Shown in pieces: positions 1 to 9,409 of a stretch of 64,000 bases of DNA; position 1 is the stretch's first letter; every line of letters starts with the position of its first letter. The notes beneath the pieces were generated by a model, which was given only the letters and a program-made list of their open reading frames with translations, did not search any database and had not been told where the DNA came from. The position numbers and the translations under genes were made by a program. The stretch is from Lacticaseibacillus daqingensis. GTDB taxonomy: Bacteria > Bacillota > Bacilli > Lactobacillales > Lactobacillaceae. The stretch is from positions 1 through 64,000 of the forward strand of contig NZ_RHOH01000003.1 of NCBI RefSeq assembly GCF_003946115.1, in the 5' to 3' direction.

Positions 1-48
1 CGCCGACCTTGGGCAATTTCTTCGCCGAGTGGTGTCAAAAACTTCGCA

Positions 49-1338
49 TTACTTGGTAAAGCTATATGCCGTCTTCAAGTCGCTCTCTTTTGATGTCTCA
101 CTTGGTTCTGAATCCGTCAAAACGCCATTACAGTGGTGCTGATAGTGATGAATCAAGTCCCAGTGCCGTTGCGTCAGCTTGCCGCCGTCAATAATCGCTT
201 TCAGCTCAGTGGTGCCGTTATATTGATCAATCAGCTGCAGCATCTTCAGCGACGGCGCAACTTGTTTCTTCAGCCAGCGGGTAATGTGCTCGTAACTCAA
301 TGGTTCAGGATTGGTTGAGAGCCTCAGCTTGTCGCGATAATTGCCGATGAAAGCATCCCAACGCGGATCTGTCGCCCACTGACTTTTGGCTTTGTGGCTC
401 GGCGTCAAGAAGCGCAGGTAACGGTTGATGATGCCGAACACAACTTTCTCTGGATCATGCTCTGCCAACAGATTCTTAATTGCCGCAGCGGCGCGTTTGC
501 GACGTAATCGGACTTCAAAGCGTGTCCGTATCGGCTGATCTTCAATCGCAATCTCAGGGTGCTTCTGGTGTTGCTCAAAGGCCTTGTCGTAAATACAGAA
601 GTACACCTCACTTTGCGGTGACCCCAGATACAAAGTTCTGCCGGATACCTCCCACTGCTTCGTGCGATTATCTCGGAAGCCGTGAAAACGCGAGGTGAAT
701 TCATCGCGGTCACACTTCTCAATCAAGGTCGGCACATCGAGTAAACCATTACGATCATTGATGGCGAGGTCAACCCGCGTGAAGTGACCGTCAAGCGCAA
801 TGCACGTCTCCAAGAAGTCATACCAAGTCCGGTTCTGCTGGCGCAAATAAGATTCAACATAGCGGCAGCCTTGGCCCTTCAGCTCAATCATTGTGCCACT
901 GTCTTCACTTGGATCATAACCGTCTGCAGTCACATCTTGATACGGCGACAACAACACATCGATTTCACCGCACTTGAAGGTCGCACTGTAACCATAGCGT
1001 GCGCCTTCCTTGAGATTGAAGTGATTGAGGTTAATCTGGAACAGTTCGGTCACCAGTTCTTCATAGTCATGCGACTTGAAGGTAACGCCCAAGTAATCAA
1101 TACAGACGTCAATGTTGTTCTGCCCGGTCAGCGACCGCAGCGCCAACGTCAACCGCAATCGCGCTTGCTTGTTAATCGGGCTCTTCCCTGTCAGCAACTG
1201 GTTCAAATGCGACCGACTGTAATCAGCCGTCGTCGCTAATTGTCCCTGAGTAATCTTATGCGTACGCATCTCATCATGAAACTGGTTTAGCCAGTCGGTA
1301 TTCGTCATCCCGCCGACTAAGTTCAAATCTTTCAGCAT
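49..1338 (-). CDS. Rep_trans/MobT-type replication initiator or relaxase
   Basis: This 429-residue protein starts at an ATG behind AAAGGAG. Residues 20-60 look like a helix-turn-helix, with TQGQLATTADYSRSHLNQLL the recognisable stretch. The body resembles the replication initiation factor family (Rep_trans) of rolling-circle plasmids and of Tn916 ORF20-type MobT relaxases. Recognisable pieces are the FTRVDLAIND strand near residue 190 and YFCIYDKAFEQ near 255. These proteins nick one DNA strand at an origin to start rolling-circle replication or conjugative transfer. The hairpin cluster just upstream (1448-1594) is where such an origin would be expected. The gene suggests an integrative mobilizable or conjugative element extending left of the window. 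Assignment to the family is fairly sure; plasmid-like Rep versus transfer relaxase is not decided. Confidence 0.75.
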   Translation of the reverse strand: MLKDLNLVGGMTNTDWLNQFHDEMRTHKITQGQLATTADYSRSHLNQLLTGKSPINKQARLRLTLALRSLTGQNNIDVCIDYLGVTFKSHDYEELVTELFQINLNHFNLKEGARYGYSATFKCGEIDVLLSPYQDVTADGYDPSEDSGTMIELKGQGCRYVESYLRQQNRTWYDFLETCIALDGHFTRVDLAINDRNGLLDVPTLIEKCDRDEFTSRFHGFRDNRTKQWEVSGRTLYLGSPQSEVYFCIYDKAFEQHQKHPEIAIEDQPIRTRFEVRLRRKRAAAAIKNLLAEHDPEKVVFGIINRYLRFLTPSHKAKSQWATDPRWDAFIGNYRDKLRLSTNPEPLSYEHITRWLKKQVAPSLKMLQLIDQYNGTTELKAIIDGGKLTQRHWDLIHHYQHHCNGVLTDSEPSETSKESDLKTAYSFTK

Positions 1339-1447
1339 GTTAGCTCCTTTCGAAGCGACCTGACAACAAAGCCACCTATCTGCCTACGCAAAGTGGCTTG
1401 CCACCGGCGCTTTCGTCCTACTTACGTGTATTTTGTCTTTAATATTT

Positions 1448-1594
1448 GCCCCCCTATTAGAGACCGGGGGCTTGTGGCGGCCGGCTAACGCCGACCGCTG
1501 CCGCTCGCGCTAGCGGCTTTCGCGCTGCACGCCGCGCACGGCGGCATACGTTGCAAGACCCTTCCGGAAGGTCTGTGAGAACTTTCGCTCTCAC
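1448..1594. repeat. Cluster of six hairpins upstream of the Rep/MobT gene
   Basis: At least six consecutive inverted repeats lie here: GCCCCC/GGGGGC (1448-1471), GCGGcCGGC/GCCGaCCGC (1477-1498), GCCGCT/AGCGGC (1500-1517), GCCG/CGGC (1531-1542), AGACCcTTCC/GGAAGGTCT (1556-1574) and GTGAGA/TCTCAC (1575-1594). No gene is seen here, although the region is GC-rich between AT-rich genes. Position in front of a rolling-circle-type initiator suggests a nick site (oriT or double-strand origin) or a single-strand origin. That role is inference. Confidence 0.5.
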
Positions 1595-1687
1595 CATATA
1601 CAGACGGTTTGTAGGACGCGATTTGAAACAGAAACGTTTTTTGTTACACATTCTTAACAATGATTAGTCGGTAACAACTCACAAATC

Positions 1688-1723
1688 AATAAAAGATCTC
1701 CCTTACAATCAAGGAAGATCTTT
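1688..1723 (-). terminator. Rho-independent terminator of the accessory operon
   Basis: The stem AAAGATCT-CCTT/AAGG-AGATCTTT is followed on the minus strand by TTTTATTG. It sits about 50 bp downstream of the last gene of the ParA-methylase operon. Confidence 0.75.
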
Positions 1724-1775
1724 GAAGTTGATTCAATATAAAACTGATTAAATGTGTTTAACGTCATAGCCTACT

Positions 1776-3272
1776 CTACCCATACTGACGCTCTTTATAT
1801 ACCTCGTACGTAACCATTTGCAGCAATCGAACATAGCCTTGGATACTCTTGGCGGTGATTATTGAATTGTTCGTAATCGAGTTAAATTTTATTGATAGCG
1901 TTGACAGCGAATCTCGCACCTTTCGGATTACCCATCCGGTGTCAGATGCCCGTAACGATCTCAATGACAGGATTGAAATACGAATACTTTCGGCTCTAGT
2001 ATCTTCTTCCTCCCGGCGAAAAAATTCTTCTGATGAAATTGAATAGCTATCACTCCAAATCGCAGGACTGCTGGAGAAATAACCAAATATTGGTGCTCTA
2101 TTAATGCTATCAAGAATTGCTTGACTCCAGTCCTGGTCTAATTCACGGAAATTTTGAATTCGAAATAAACTATAAATCTGGCGGATTACGATTGGATTAG
2201 CATGCCGAAAAATAACTTCGATAAGATTATCTAGTCTCATGCCATTATTTCTCAGCTCTGATCCAGAGCTATCAGACTCGTCTATTTTTGTCACGTATTC
2301 CCAAAACTGTTTCAACAAATGCGATTGTGCGCGCCCCGCGACATTCTTTTCCAAAACCTGACGAGAATCTATCTTCCAAGGTGTTTGCTGTAACCAATGA
2401 TCATCCAAAATTCCACGATTTCGTTTCAACAGAAGATTAAACAGTCGGGATGAAAGAAGCTCAAGTTTAAATTCAGATTTTGAATCAATGATTCTTGGTG
2501 TCTGCTTCCGAATGGCATGAAATAAAAAGGACACTCGTCTCTCATCTTCCTGTGCATGGATAAATTCGCTATCCAAGATGGCCATCCAGTAAAAATAGAG
2601 TGCCGCTTCTGATTCAGAATCAACACAACGAAAGAACTCTGTAAATGCAAAATTTACAAATTCCTGTTCATTACTTCTCGGCATGCAAAAAACAGTCTCA
2701 AGATAACGTGTTGTAATTTGGAGGATTTCCTCACGGTAAGATGGCATGTCAAAGTAGTTTTTCAAAAACACTTCGTAAAAGAGCGCCCCATCAGAAAAGC
2801 CTTTAACTTGTTTGTCAGCAGGCAAACTCATGGAAGCTAAGAATCTTTGCCACACTCTAATCCGTTCTCGCGAGTCAGTCTTGTTATCCGTCAGCATTTG
2901 TCGCCGAAGACGATACTTTATTCCATTCTGCGATGACTCTGTCCAGTCCATCAGCCATCTTATGGAAATCCATAGTAATCGCGTCATTGTTCCCAATCCG
3001 GACAAATAGCATATCAGTAGCAGCAACTTTAGATACGGCACAGACCAAAGTAAGGTTGGAACAGCCATTAGACACACGCTAATAAATACTTGGCGCAAGT
3101 TGATCACCTTATTTATCAGTACTGCGCGATCCCAACTATCCGATTGTACCGTCTCAAGTAGTAGAATCACTGTTGGCAATAATACAGCTACAAAAATTCC
3201 TGCTACCGTCCCCAGTGATGACGAATCAAAGATAACTCCCAATAGATTGTCTATTTCTCGAAGATCTTTCAC
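1776..3272 (-). CDS. Unknown membrane protein, last gene of ParA-methylase operon
   Basis: I do not recognise a family for this 498-residue protein. Three hydrophobic segments occupy residues about 20-40, 60-78 and 80-105. They are followed by a charged loop and a long, mostly helical cytoplasmic part of about 380 residues without catalytic motifs that I can name. The gene starts 35 bp after the methylase-fragment gene and ends before a clear terminator, so it belongs to the same transcript. A short N-terminal membrane anchor with a large soluble part, at the end of a restriction-like operon, would fit a membrane effector of an abortive-infection type system. Only the anchor and operon membership are seen; the role is inferred. 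Confidence 0.6.
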   Translation of the reverse strand: MKDLREIDNLLGVIFDSSSLGTVAGIFVAVLLPTVILLLETVQSDSWDRAVLINKVINLRQVFISVCLMAVPTLLWSVPYLKLLLLICYLSGLGTMTRLLWISIRWLMDWTESSQNGIKYRLRRQMLTDNKTDSRERIRVWQRFLASMSLPADKQVKGFSDGALFYEVFLKNYFDMPSYREEILQITTRYLETVFCMPRSNEQEFVNFAFTEFFRCVDSESEAALYFYWMAILDSEFIHAQEDERRVSFLFHAIRKQTPRIIDSKSEFKLELLSSRLFNLLLKRNRGILDDHWLQQTPWKIDSRQVLEKNVAGRAQSHLLKQFWEYVTKIDESDSSGSELRNNGMRLDNLIEVIFRHANPIVIRQIYSLFRIQNFRELDQDWSQAILDSINRAPIFGYFSSSPAIWSDSYSISSEEFFRREEEDTRAESIRISILSLRSLRASDTGWVIRKVRDSLSTLSIKFNSITNNSIITAKSIQGYVRLLQMVTYEVYKERQYG

Positions 3273-3307
3273 ACTTCAATCCTCCACTATTTTCATTTGC
3301 CCTCCAA

Positions 3308-4024
3308 TCAATCCGCTATCATTATCTTTGACTCTTGATATACATCAAATATTGGCACCACCGAATAACTGTAGCTAACACTTACACCTTTGTCTTCATC
3401 TATTTCAAACAAAGAGATTTCCTCAGAGCCATGATTCTGATACTGTCCATCTAGTGATGGCCCATCCGTCTTTATTGCATCAAGCGTATACTCGATTCGT
3501 TCAACCTTTTGAATACCTCGCTTCATAGGGAGCATATTCCACTCGCTAAAGATAATATCATCACCATTCTTGTTCTTACCAGTCAGGGCGTTTCCCTGGG
3601 CCATGTTTGCCTTAACAATCGTCAAGGCACTTTTTACAGCCTTCTTATTCTCAGGCGCATTATACTTTCTCAGTTGCCGCAAGTATTCTTGGTAAAACAC
3701 TCGATACATATGCGTAACCAAGAGCTCAGTATTATCCACCAACAATTCGATACCATACAGCGAAGTCAAAGCTATCAATGCATTCTGCTCAAACTCTTTT
3801 ATATGGCTACTCATCTGGCTTGCCAGTTCCAGTTTCCGTGAGAGAATCTCGGTTAAGAACGCTCCTTCCCCTGCCGCAGGTTCAAGAAATGTGGCTGAGA
3901 GTGAATGCAAAGCTGGTTGTATTTCCGGCTGATTTAACATTTCATTTACAATACGATGTGGCGTGAAAACTTCTCCATGAGCTTTTACCCGCTGGCTAGA
4001 CTTAATTAGTCGTTCGTGCACCAT
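3308..4024 (-). CDS. N6-adenine methyltransferase fragment with motifs X, I, II, III only
   Basis: This 238-residue protein carries the N-terminal half of a gamma-type adenine methylase. GEVFTP (17-22) is motif X, FLEPAAGEGAFL (46-57) is the SAM-binding motif I, YGIELL (about 90-95) is motif II, and ANMAQGNAL (about 139-147) is motif III. It has no NPPY/DPPY catalytic motif IV and no target recognition domain. Its ATG overlaps the stop codon of the upstream 1465-residue gene (TAATG), so translation is coupled. That upstream protein has NPPY followed by a recognition-like region. I infer that the two chains assemble into one active methylase. Alternatively the small protein has lost activity and acts only as an SAM sensor. 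Confidence 0.75.
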   Translation of the reverse strand: MVHERLIKSSQRVKAHGEVFTPHRIVNEMLNQPEIQPALHSLSATFLEPAAGEGAFLTEILSRKLELASQMSSHIKEFEQNALIALTSLYGIELLVDNTELLVTHMYRVFYQEYLRQLRKYNAPENKKAVKSALTIVKANMAQGNALTGKNKNGDDIIFSEWNMLPMKRGIQKVERIEYTLDAIKTDGPSLDGQYQNHGSEEISLFEIDEDKGVSVSYSYSVVPIFDVYQESKIMIAD

Positions 4025-7000
4025 TAGTCCATCTCCTGAGCTCTTTTTTGAATAAAGTCTATTTCATTAGCTTCAAACTGATACTTGTTAAATAATTGTT
4101 CGTCGATACTTGACACAGAAACAGACCAATCGATATCGGAGTTATTTGAAAAATCTTGAATTGGGACTTTTGCCCACTTATCAGGATTATTATCCTGGGT
4201 GATCTTAAGAACTCCCAGTAAGATTCGAACAAATTTTGTCTTCACATACTTAAGTGCGTTCTTCGCCTCTTCTAAGCTATCAAATGCGCCGATACCAATG
4301 AAGGATCGAGTATAACCGACATTTGGGCCTCCAATTAGCGGGCTGCTTAGGGCTTCTCCCAAGAATCCACTCCCATTTGATTTAGGCAACATCACCTTAA
4401 ATTTGTATAGATTTTCACTATCCTGATCAATGTATTTTCGATCTACGTACTTGTATAACCGTTTATTTGAGATTAAGCCTAAAATGCTCAGATCGGTATC
4501 CGTTTTTTTGGAATCATGAAAAATCGGAAGTTTTGAGAAGATATTACTTTCCAAGCGCCGATCTCTCCCGCCGCTACTAATTTCTTGCTTCGAATCAGGA
4601 TACTCTTTGTACAACACATCCAAATTAAGCTTGTTTTGAGAGTATATAATCTGTCGAATATCGCCAGTGACATCAACGTTTCCACTAACTTTTTTAAGAA
4701 TCGACTGCAACTCCGGATAAGCAGTGAACGTTTCAATTGCTCCAAAATCCTGAGATTCATCTCGAAGAGTAATCACCACTCCACCTTTGATATCAGTCCT
4801 CGGAAAAACAGCGCTACTGTCTTGCTCGTACAAAATCACTTTCAGATGCTTATCACTAAGCATCTTCTCATTCCAATCTTTAGGCGTGGCACCTGCACCA
4901 AACAAGAATCTGGCTGGTGTGATAAGAACTGTCTTCGGTGCAAGCTCATATGACATATCCATGAACAAGTGGTAAATCGGCTTGTCACTTGAGCTTGTCC
5001 CTCCAGCCTGCTCTTGATATGGAGGGTTCCCAATCACTACATCAAACTTCATATACTTGAACGCCTCCTTAATCTTCTTCACGCCAGCATCGATACTTTG
5101 CCGTGCTGTTTCAACAATTTCATCTACATACACAATGTGCGTTTGGTAGTGTTTATAACCGGTTAACGTGCGCTCAGCAATCGTCTTTGCCATTGGCGTT
5201 TTAGCTACCGCAAAGACATTCCGATCAAGAATATCGGCCCATAAATCTTCCAAGTCTTGCGCAGAGAACTTACCCGCGGTAACTTCATTCAGCTTCTGAA
5301 ATTCCTGGTAATACAGTGAAGTCGCCACATACAGTGGGTACAGCCCAGTCTTTGAGTTTATTTCGAGAATATGAGCATCATTACTGAAGATCTGATTAGT
5401 GAGATCCGTTGTGCGCCATTCGGCAATCTGTTTGCCATCCTTAGTTGAGTTCTGATAGGCATCATCAAAGAAGGAGTAGCCACCAATCGTCTTACCGAGT
5501 TGCATATTAACCACTCGCCACGGCGTGAGCACAGTTTCCTTGTCTGGGTTCTTGAAGGTACTGAAAACATCGGCAATCTGCAAAGTTCGCTCAATCGGGT
5601 CCAGCTGATCTAGTTCCTTTACGCGATGGCGAATTATGCGTCCTGCTTCAATGAACACTTCGGGGTCATAGTACTTGGAAATCTGACGGAACTTGTCTTT
5701 GGTAATCCCTTGCGGCATGAATTCCGACCAAGATTGAGCATCAACCAAATCCACAAACTTATTGATGTCAACGTTCTGGTCGATATCAATATCCATCCCG
5801 TAAATCATCATCGGAATACGAATTGAGATACCACGCAGGACTGAAATCATCGATTTACGTTGTTTCTTGAGCGCATTCTTACGGTCAATATCCGCCTGTT
5901 CCTCTTCAGAACGCTCCTTCTTCGGCTTTTTTTCTGCCCGAATAGCCTTTTCGTACTGTTCATCATCTAAGCCCTGATGATTCACGTCAATCGTATCCGG
6001 CTTCTTTTCAGCCTTACTCTGGCCGACAATCGCCTTGATATCGTTGAACATTTCCAGGTCAGAATTGGTTAGCTTCAACAGCTCATCATTGTACAGAGAA
6101 TCGTCATCAAAGCCGGACTGAACCGCTTTTTCAGCATAGACCTTCTTCAATTGCGTCAACAGCGTATCAATTTGATACGCCTGCATACCCTGACCTTCTT
6201 CACCGATAATTGGGAGGAAGTTCAGCAGCTCACCGAGTTTTGCCCGCTGATCAGAGGTTTGCAGTTTCCCGACACCGGTACTCATCTGCCGAGACGCTGC
6301 CATCACTTTCAAAGCACGGTCCGGTGCAAAGTCAAAAATATAGCAGTTCGTCTTACGACCGAACTCTTCATCTTCATAAGGTGTCTGCGCACGAAAGGCA
6401 GCCTGCAAGTACTGCATGGCACTATTGGTATTCGAAAGGAATAGTACCCCTGTCCACGGCTTAATCGTGACACCAGTGGTCATCTTGCGCACAGTCAACG
6501 TAATGGTGTGCGTACGGGCCGGGTGATCCGTAATGGCATCATTTACCCGCTTCAAATCCGAATCGGTAGCCGTAACCACGTTGTCGCTTGTATCCTTGTC
6601 AACGATATTCACGATTTTATAGAAACCAAACACTGGATGGTTTTCTAGCGCCGTCTTCATCGCCTTGGCCGACTTCACAGACGGCATCAGCCACAGGGTG
6701 TGGCGTAAATTATTCCGGAACTCCAAAGTTGAGAACGGATAGTTGGAACGTTCATCACGGCTTGAGATATTATCTAGAAATCTGTTCACCTTATCAGCAT
6801 AGACAAACTTACCGGTCTCATCGTCAACCTTAAAGAACTCACGGAAGTTGAAGGACTTATCGTCATCAAGAAATTCCGGACTCTTGAACCGATTCTTGAT
6901 TTCGAAAGTGTACATCGAAACAGACGGTAACCCGACATAAGGATTGCGCTCACCATTAGGATGCTCACTGTCCCAGGAATACTTGGCCTGCTGCTCCATT

Positions 7001-8421
7001 ACATAGTCCCATGTATAGACTTCATCCGCATCATACTGATCGAGTAAGTTGAACGGTGTCCCGGATAGTTCCAGCACCCGCGTATACTTCGGCGTGACAA
7101 CACCATCGATTACCTGTTGGGCAAGATCTGTCTGTGTTCCTTCATGGGCTTCGTCGATGATGACAAGGTCCCATTGAGTATCTTTCACTAGTTGGTTCTT
7201 GTCTGCAACCGTGCCGCCAAAAGCCTTGGAGCCACGAAGATCCTGGATACTTGCGAAGTAGACGTATTTCTCCGCTTCACGTTGTAGTGCCTCCAGAGAT
7301 AAATCTTGGTCACGTTTAGAACCATACTTGTATCCTGATTCAGGCATGCCGATTTTTTCGAAGTCGTCAAACCAGCCCTCTGCTACCACAGGGCGGTGCG
7401 TCATAATCAGGACTTTGGCATAGTTCTCCTTTTTGATCAGTTTCAGTGCAGACAGGGTCTTGCCAAACCGCATCTTCGCGTTCCAAAGCATCTTATACTT
7501 GGTCTTGAAGGTATTCGCCGTTTTATCAACTGCATCCTGCTGTTCTGGACGTAGCTCAATCTTACCCGTTGCCTGAACCGGCCCATCAATTGACTCGCGA
7601 CCATTCTTGACGGCGGCAATCGCCTGCTTCACTTGATCGGCACTAACCTGAAACCACTCTTTTGCCCCTTGCTTCTCAAACGCCGCGTCACGCTTAAAGC
7701 CCGACTTTAACAGGACCCGGTGAACATCATGATCATCAAACCAGGTATCCGATACTTTGCGGTGCGCTAGTTCGACCCAATCAAGATTGTATGGTACACC
7801 AGAAGTCTTCATGTATTGGCTAATTCGATGATGTGCTTCACTGCGAAGGTAATCGCTGTTCGGTGACCAATCTTTCTCCAGATCCTGGCTGGCTGTGGTT
7901 TCGCCTACCTTCTCAAGGCCGGTATAACGTGGCCAGTTACCGTCTGAATTATCCCCTGAAAGTGAGTAGATCATATGACGTTCAGAAGTTGAATATAAAC
8001 TACGCTGGGCCGGTTCAACAAATGGCTGGACCTCACCTTCATAGTCACAATATGTTTTGGCGAACCAGTACATTAGCTGAATCACCTGTTGCAGTGCTGC
8101 GACACCGTCTTGCTTGTTATATTGTTCAAGTGTGTGTGACGCTTCATTGCCCGGCTGCTTGATTGCGTACAGCAAATCTACCAGCTGCTGATTCAACAGA
8201 TGGTGATACTTCACTGTCTTGAGATTCTGCGCGAACGTCGCATCATTGTCGATGTAGTTCTGATCTAGGACAAATTTGACGACATTCTCTGCAATCTTGC
8301 GCGCAGAGGTCAGCTCGGACGCATAGTTTCCCATTGCGTATTCCTGTTCAAGGAAGTCCGCAGCGCGGAAGTAGCCCATACTGTCCTCGTTGCCTTGCAA
8401 GAAATCAAAGTTGCTACTCAT
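4024..8421 (-). CDS. Large restriction protein: DUF4145-like, GIY-YIG-like, SF2 helicase, NPPY methylase part
   Basis: The 1465-residue protein has several regions. Residues 25-125 resemble the helical DUF4145/HsdR N-terminal region (ARKIAENVV, IKQPGNEASH). Residues about 145-270 look like a T5orf172-type GIY-YIG nuclease (GLEKVGETT, then HDVHRVLLKSGFKR and AKEWFQVS). The helicase part has Walker A MRFGKT (317-322), DEAH (423-426), SGTPF (453-457) and motif VI QAAFRAQTP (about 673-681). VVIGNPPYQE at about 1130 is methylase motif IV, followed by about 330 residues that may recognise DNA sequence. It would translocate on DNA and cut unmodified sites, like type I, III or ISP enzymes. The usual methylase motif I is missing here and is found in the next gene. 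The helicase and NPPY are certain; the nuclease assignment is moderate. Confidence 0.85.
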   Translation of the reverse strand: MSSNFDFLQGNEDSMGYFRAADFLEQEYAMGNYASELTSARKIAENVVKFVLDQNYIDNDATFAQNLKTVKYHHLLNQQLVDLLYAIKQPGNEASHTLEQYNKQDGVAALQQVIQLMYWFAKTYCDYEGEVQPFVEPAQRSLYSTSERHMIYSLSGDNSDGNWPRYTGLEKVGETTASQDLEKDWSPNSDYLRSEAHHRISQYMKTSGVPYNLDWVELAHRKVSDTWFDDHDVHRVLLKSGFKRDAAFEKQGAKEWFQVSADQVKQAIAAVKNGRESIDGPVQATGKIELRPEQQDAVDKTANTFKTKYKMLWNAKMRFGKTLSALKLIKKENYAKVLIMTHRPVVAEGWFDDFEKIGMPESGYKYGSKRDQDLSLEALQREAEKYVYFASIQDLRGSKAFGGTVADKNQLVKDTQWDLVIIDEAHEGTQTDLAQQVIDGVVTPKYTRVLELSGTPFNLLDQYDADEVYTWDYVMEQQAKYSWDSEHPNGERNPYVGLPSVSMYTFEIKNRFKSPEFLDDDKSFNFREFFKVDDETGKFVYADKVNRFLDNISSRDERSNYPFSTLEFRNNLRHTLWLMPSVKSAKAMKTALENHPVFGFYKIVNIVDKDTSDNVVTATDSDLKRVNDAITDHPARTHTITLTVRKMTTGVTIKPWTGVLFLSNTNSAMQYLQAAFRAQTPYEDEEFGRKTNCYIFDFAPDRALKVMAASRQMSTGVGKLQTSDQRAKLGELLNFLPIIGEEGQGMQAYQIDTLLTQLKKVYAEKAVQSGFDDDSLYNDELLKLTNSDLEMFNDIKAIVGQSKAEKKPDTIDVNHQGLDDEQYEKAIRAEKKPKKERSEEEQADIDRKNALKKQRKSMISVLRGISIRIPMMIYGMDIDIDQNVDINKFVDLVDAQSWSEFMPQGITKDKFRQISKYYDPEVFIEAGRIIRHRVKELDQLDPIERTLQIADVFSTFKNPDKETVLTPWRVVNMQLGKTIGGYSFFDDAYQNSTKDGKQIAEWRTTDLTNQIFSNDAHILEINSKTGLYPLYVATSLYYQEFQKLNEVTAGKFSAQDLEDLWADILDRNVFAVAKTPMAKTIAERTLTGYKHYQTHIVYVDEIVETARQSIDAGVKKIKEAFKYMKFDVVIGNPPYQEQAGGTSSSDKPIYHLFMDMSYELAPKTVLITPARFLFGAGATPKDWNEKMLSDKHLKVILYEQDSSAVFPRTDIKGGVVITLRDESQDFGAIETFTAYPELQSILKKVSGNVDVTGDIRQIIYSQNKLNLDVLYKEYPDSKQEISSGGRDRRLESNIFSKLPIFHDSKKTDTDLSILGLISNKRLYKYVDRKYIDQDSENLYKFKVMLPKSNGSGFLGEALSSPLIGGPNVGYTRSFIGIGAFDSLEEAKNALKYVKTKFVRILLGVLKITQDNNPDKWAKVPIQDFSNNSDIDWSVSVSSIDEQLFNKYQFEANEIDFIQKRAQEMD

Positions 8422-9071
8422 TAGTTACCCTCCAACTTACTCAAAAAGGTTTTATAGCGCTTTTTTCCAATCACAAACTCAAGTTCTGGTTTTCTCACAA
8501 AAAAGGCGCTGGAAATGTCATCCGTATACTGACCGAGAATAATGTCAACTAAGATTTCAATCAGCCACATCAAATCAGATTCAGTTGTTTTTCGTTTTTC
8601 TTCATTCAACTCTGGACTAGGGGAAAATAATACTTGTAAAGTTGTTGATATCTCCGTTCTGTCATGATGTACAAGTTCACTTGTTCCATGATAGAGTTGT
8701 TTGAGTCTTGCAGAATTTACACTTTCTAAGCTAGCGTGCTCAAACATTTTCGCTGTTGTCAATCCACGCTCAGGCAAGTTGATGATTTGTAAACACGATT
8801 CTAGAAACGATCTTTCATTTAGTAAAAGTCCTCGGTAATCTTGGAGCGCAATATACTTTGAACAAGCCAGTAACTCTGAAAATGCATTAGTTACCTCGTG
8901 TCTTGCAAAGTTTCTGGATGATAGGATTTTAAAAAACAATATCCTTTTCCCTAAAAACGAGATAAATTCAACATCGTACTGGGTATACGAGAAAGAACAG
9001 ACATCGCAAAAAAAGTCACGAAAACCTGTGAGCTCGCGTCTCAGCAAACTAACCCCCTCAAATTCGAACAT
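8421..9071 (-). CDS. Unknown 216-residue protein, possible HEPN-like domain
   Basis: I chose the ATG at 9071; the reading frame is open to a TTG at 9119. The gene overlaps the end of the upstream small gene by 14 bp and its TAA overlaps the ATG of the restriction gene, so it is firmly in the operon. No family is recognised. The segment RLKQLYHGTSELVHHDR (about residues 125-140) resembles the conserved helix with spaced R/H residues of HEPN-type and abortive-infection proteins. The rest is predicted helical with hydrophobic heptads. It could be a regulator, antitoxin or RNase-type effector. Function is unknown. Confidence 0.6.
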   Translation of the reverse strand: MFEFEGVSLLRRELTGFRDFFCDVCSFSYTQYDVEFISFLGKRILFFKILSSRNFARHEVTNAFSELLACSKYIALQDYRGLLLNERSFLESCLQIINLPERGLTTAKMFEHASLESVNSARLKQLYHGTSELVHHDRTEISTTLQVLFSPSPELNEEKRKTTESDLMWLIEILVDIILGQYTDDISSAFFVRKPELEFVIGKKRYKTFLSKLEGN

Positions 9072-9405
9072 ACTTAGCTTGTTTCCAGTATGATTCACTA
9101 TTTTGAAAGTGACTATCAATTACATCCGAACAAAATAGATACAAATTATTTTTAAGTGTAAACTTTTGTTCGGTGCTCATCACTTCGAAGAAGCGAAGCG
9201 TTCGTGCCATAGTTAATGTCCGGGATTTCAACACATAATCTTTGAACTCCAAAGAGAAAATAGAATACAGTGCTGGAACCAAATCAGCATTATGAGGAAA
9301 AATCTCCTTAGACAAAAGAATCACAACAATGATTCCAGATATTTTATAATCGGATATTATTTTATTCTTCAGATCATTTCTAATTATTATAATTTTATCG
9401 TTCAT
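9058..9405 (-). CDS. Unknown 115-residue protein of the ParA-methylase operon
   Basis: This small protein has a conserved-looking hydrophobic segment (GIIVVILLSKEIF, about residues 24-37) but no clear signal peptide. The start is the ATG at 9405, four bases after the ParA stop codon, with the ribosome site GAGGTG inside the 3' end of parA. The longer frame upstream of this ATG is only the antisense-free overlap with parA and is not used. No family is recognised. It sits between ParA and the possible HEPN-like protein, so it may be a small partner that links the ATPase to the rest of the system. Confidence 0.6.
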   Translation of the reverse strand: MNDKIIIIRNDLKNKIISDYKISGIIVVILLSKEIFPHNADLVPALYSIFSLEFKDYVLKSRTLTMARTLRFFEVMSTEQKFTLKNNLYLFCSDVIDSHFQNSESYWKQAKYVRI

Positions 9406-9409
9406 TATT

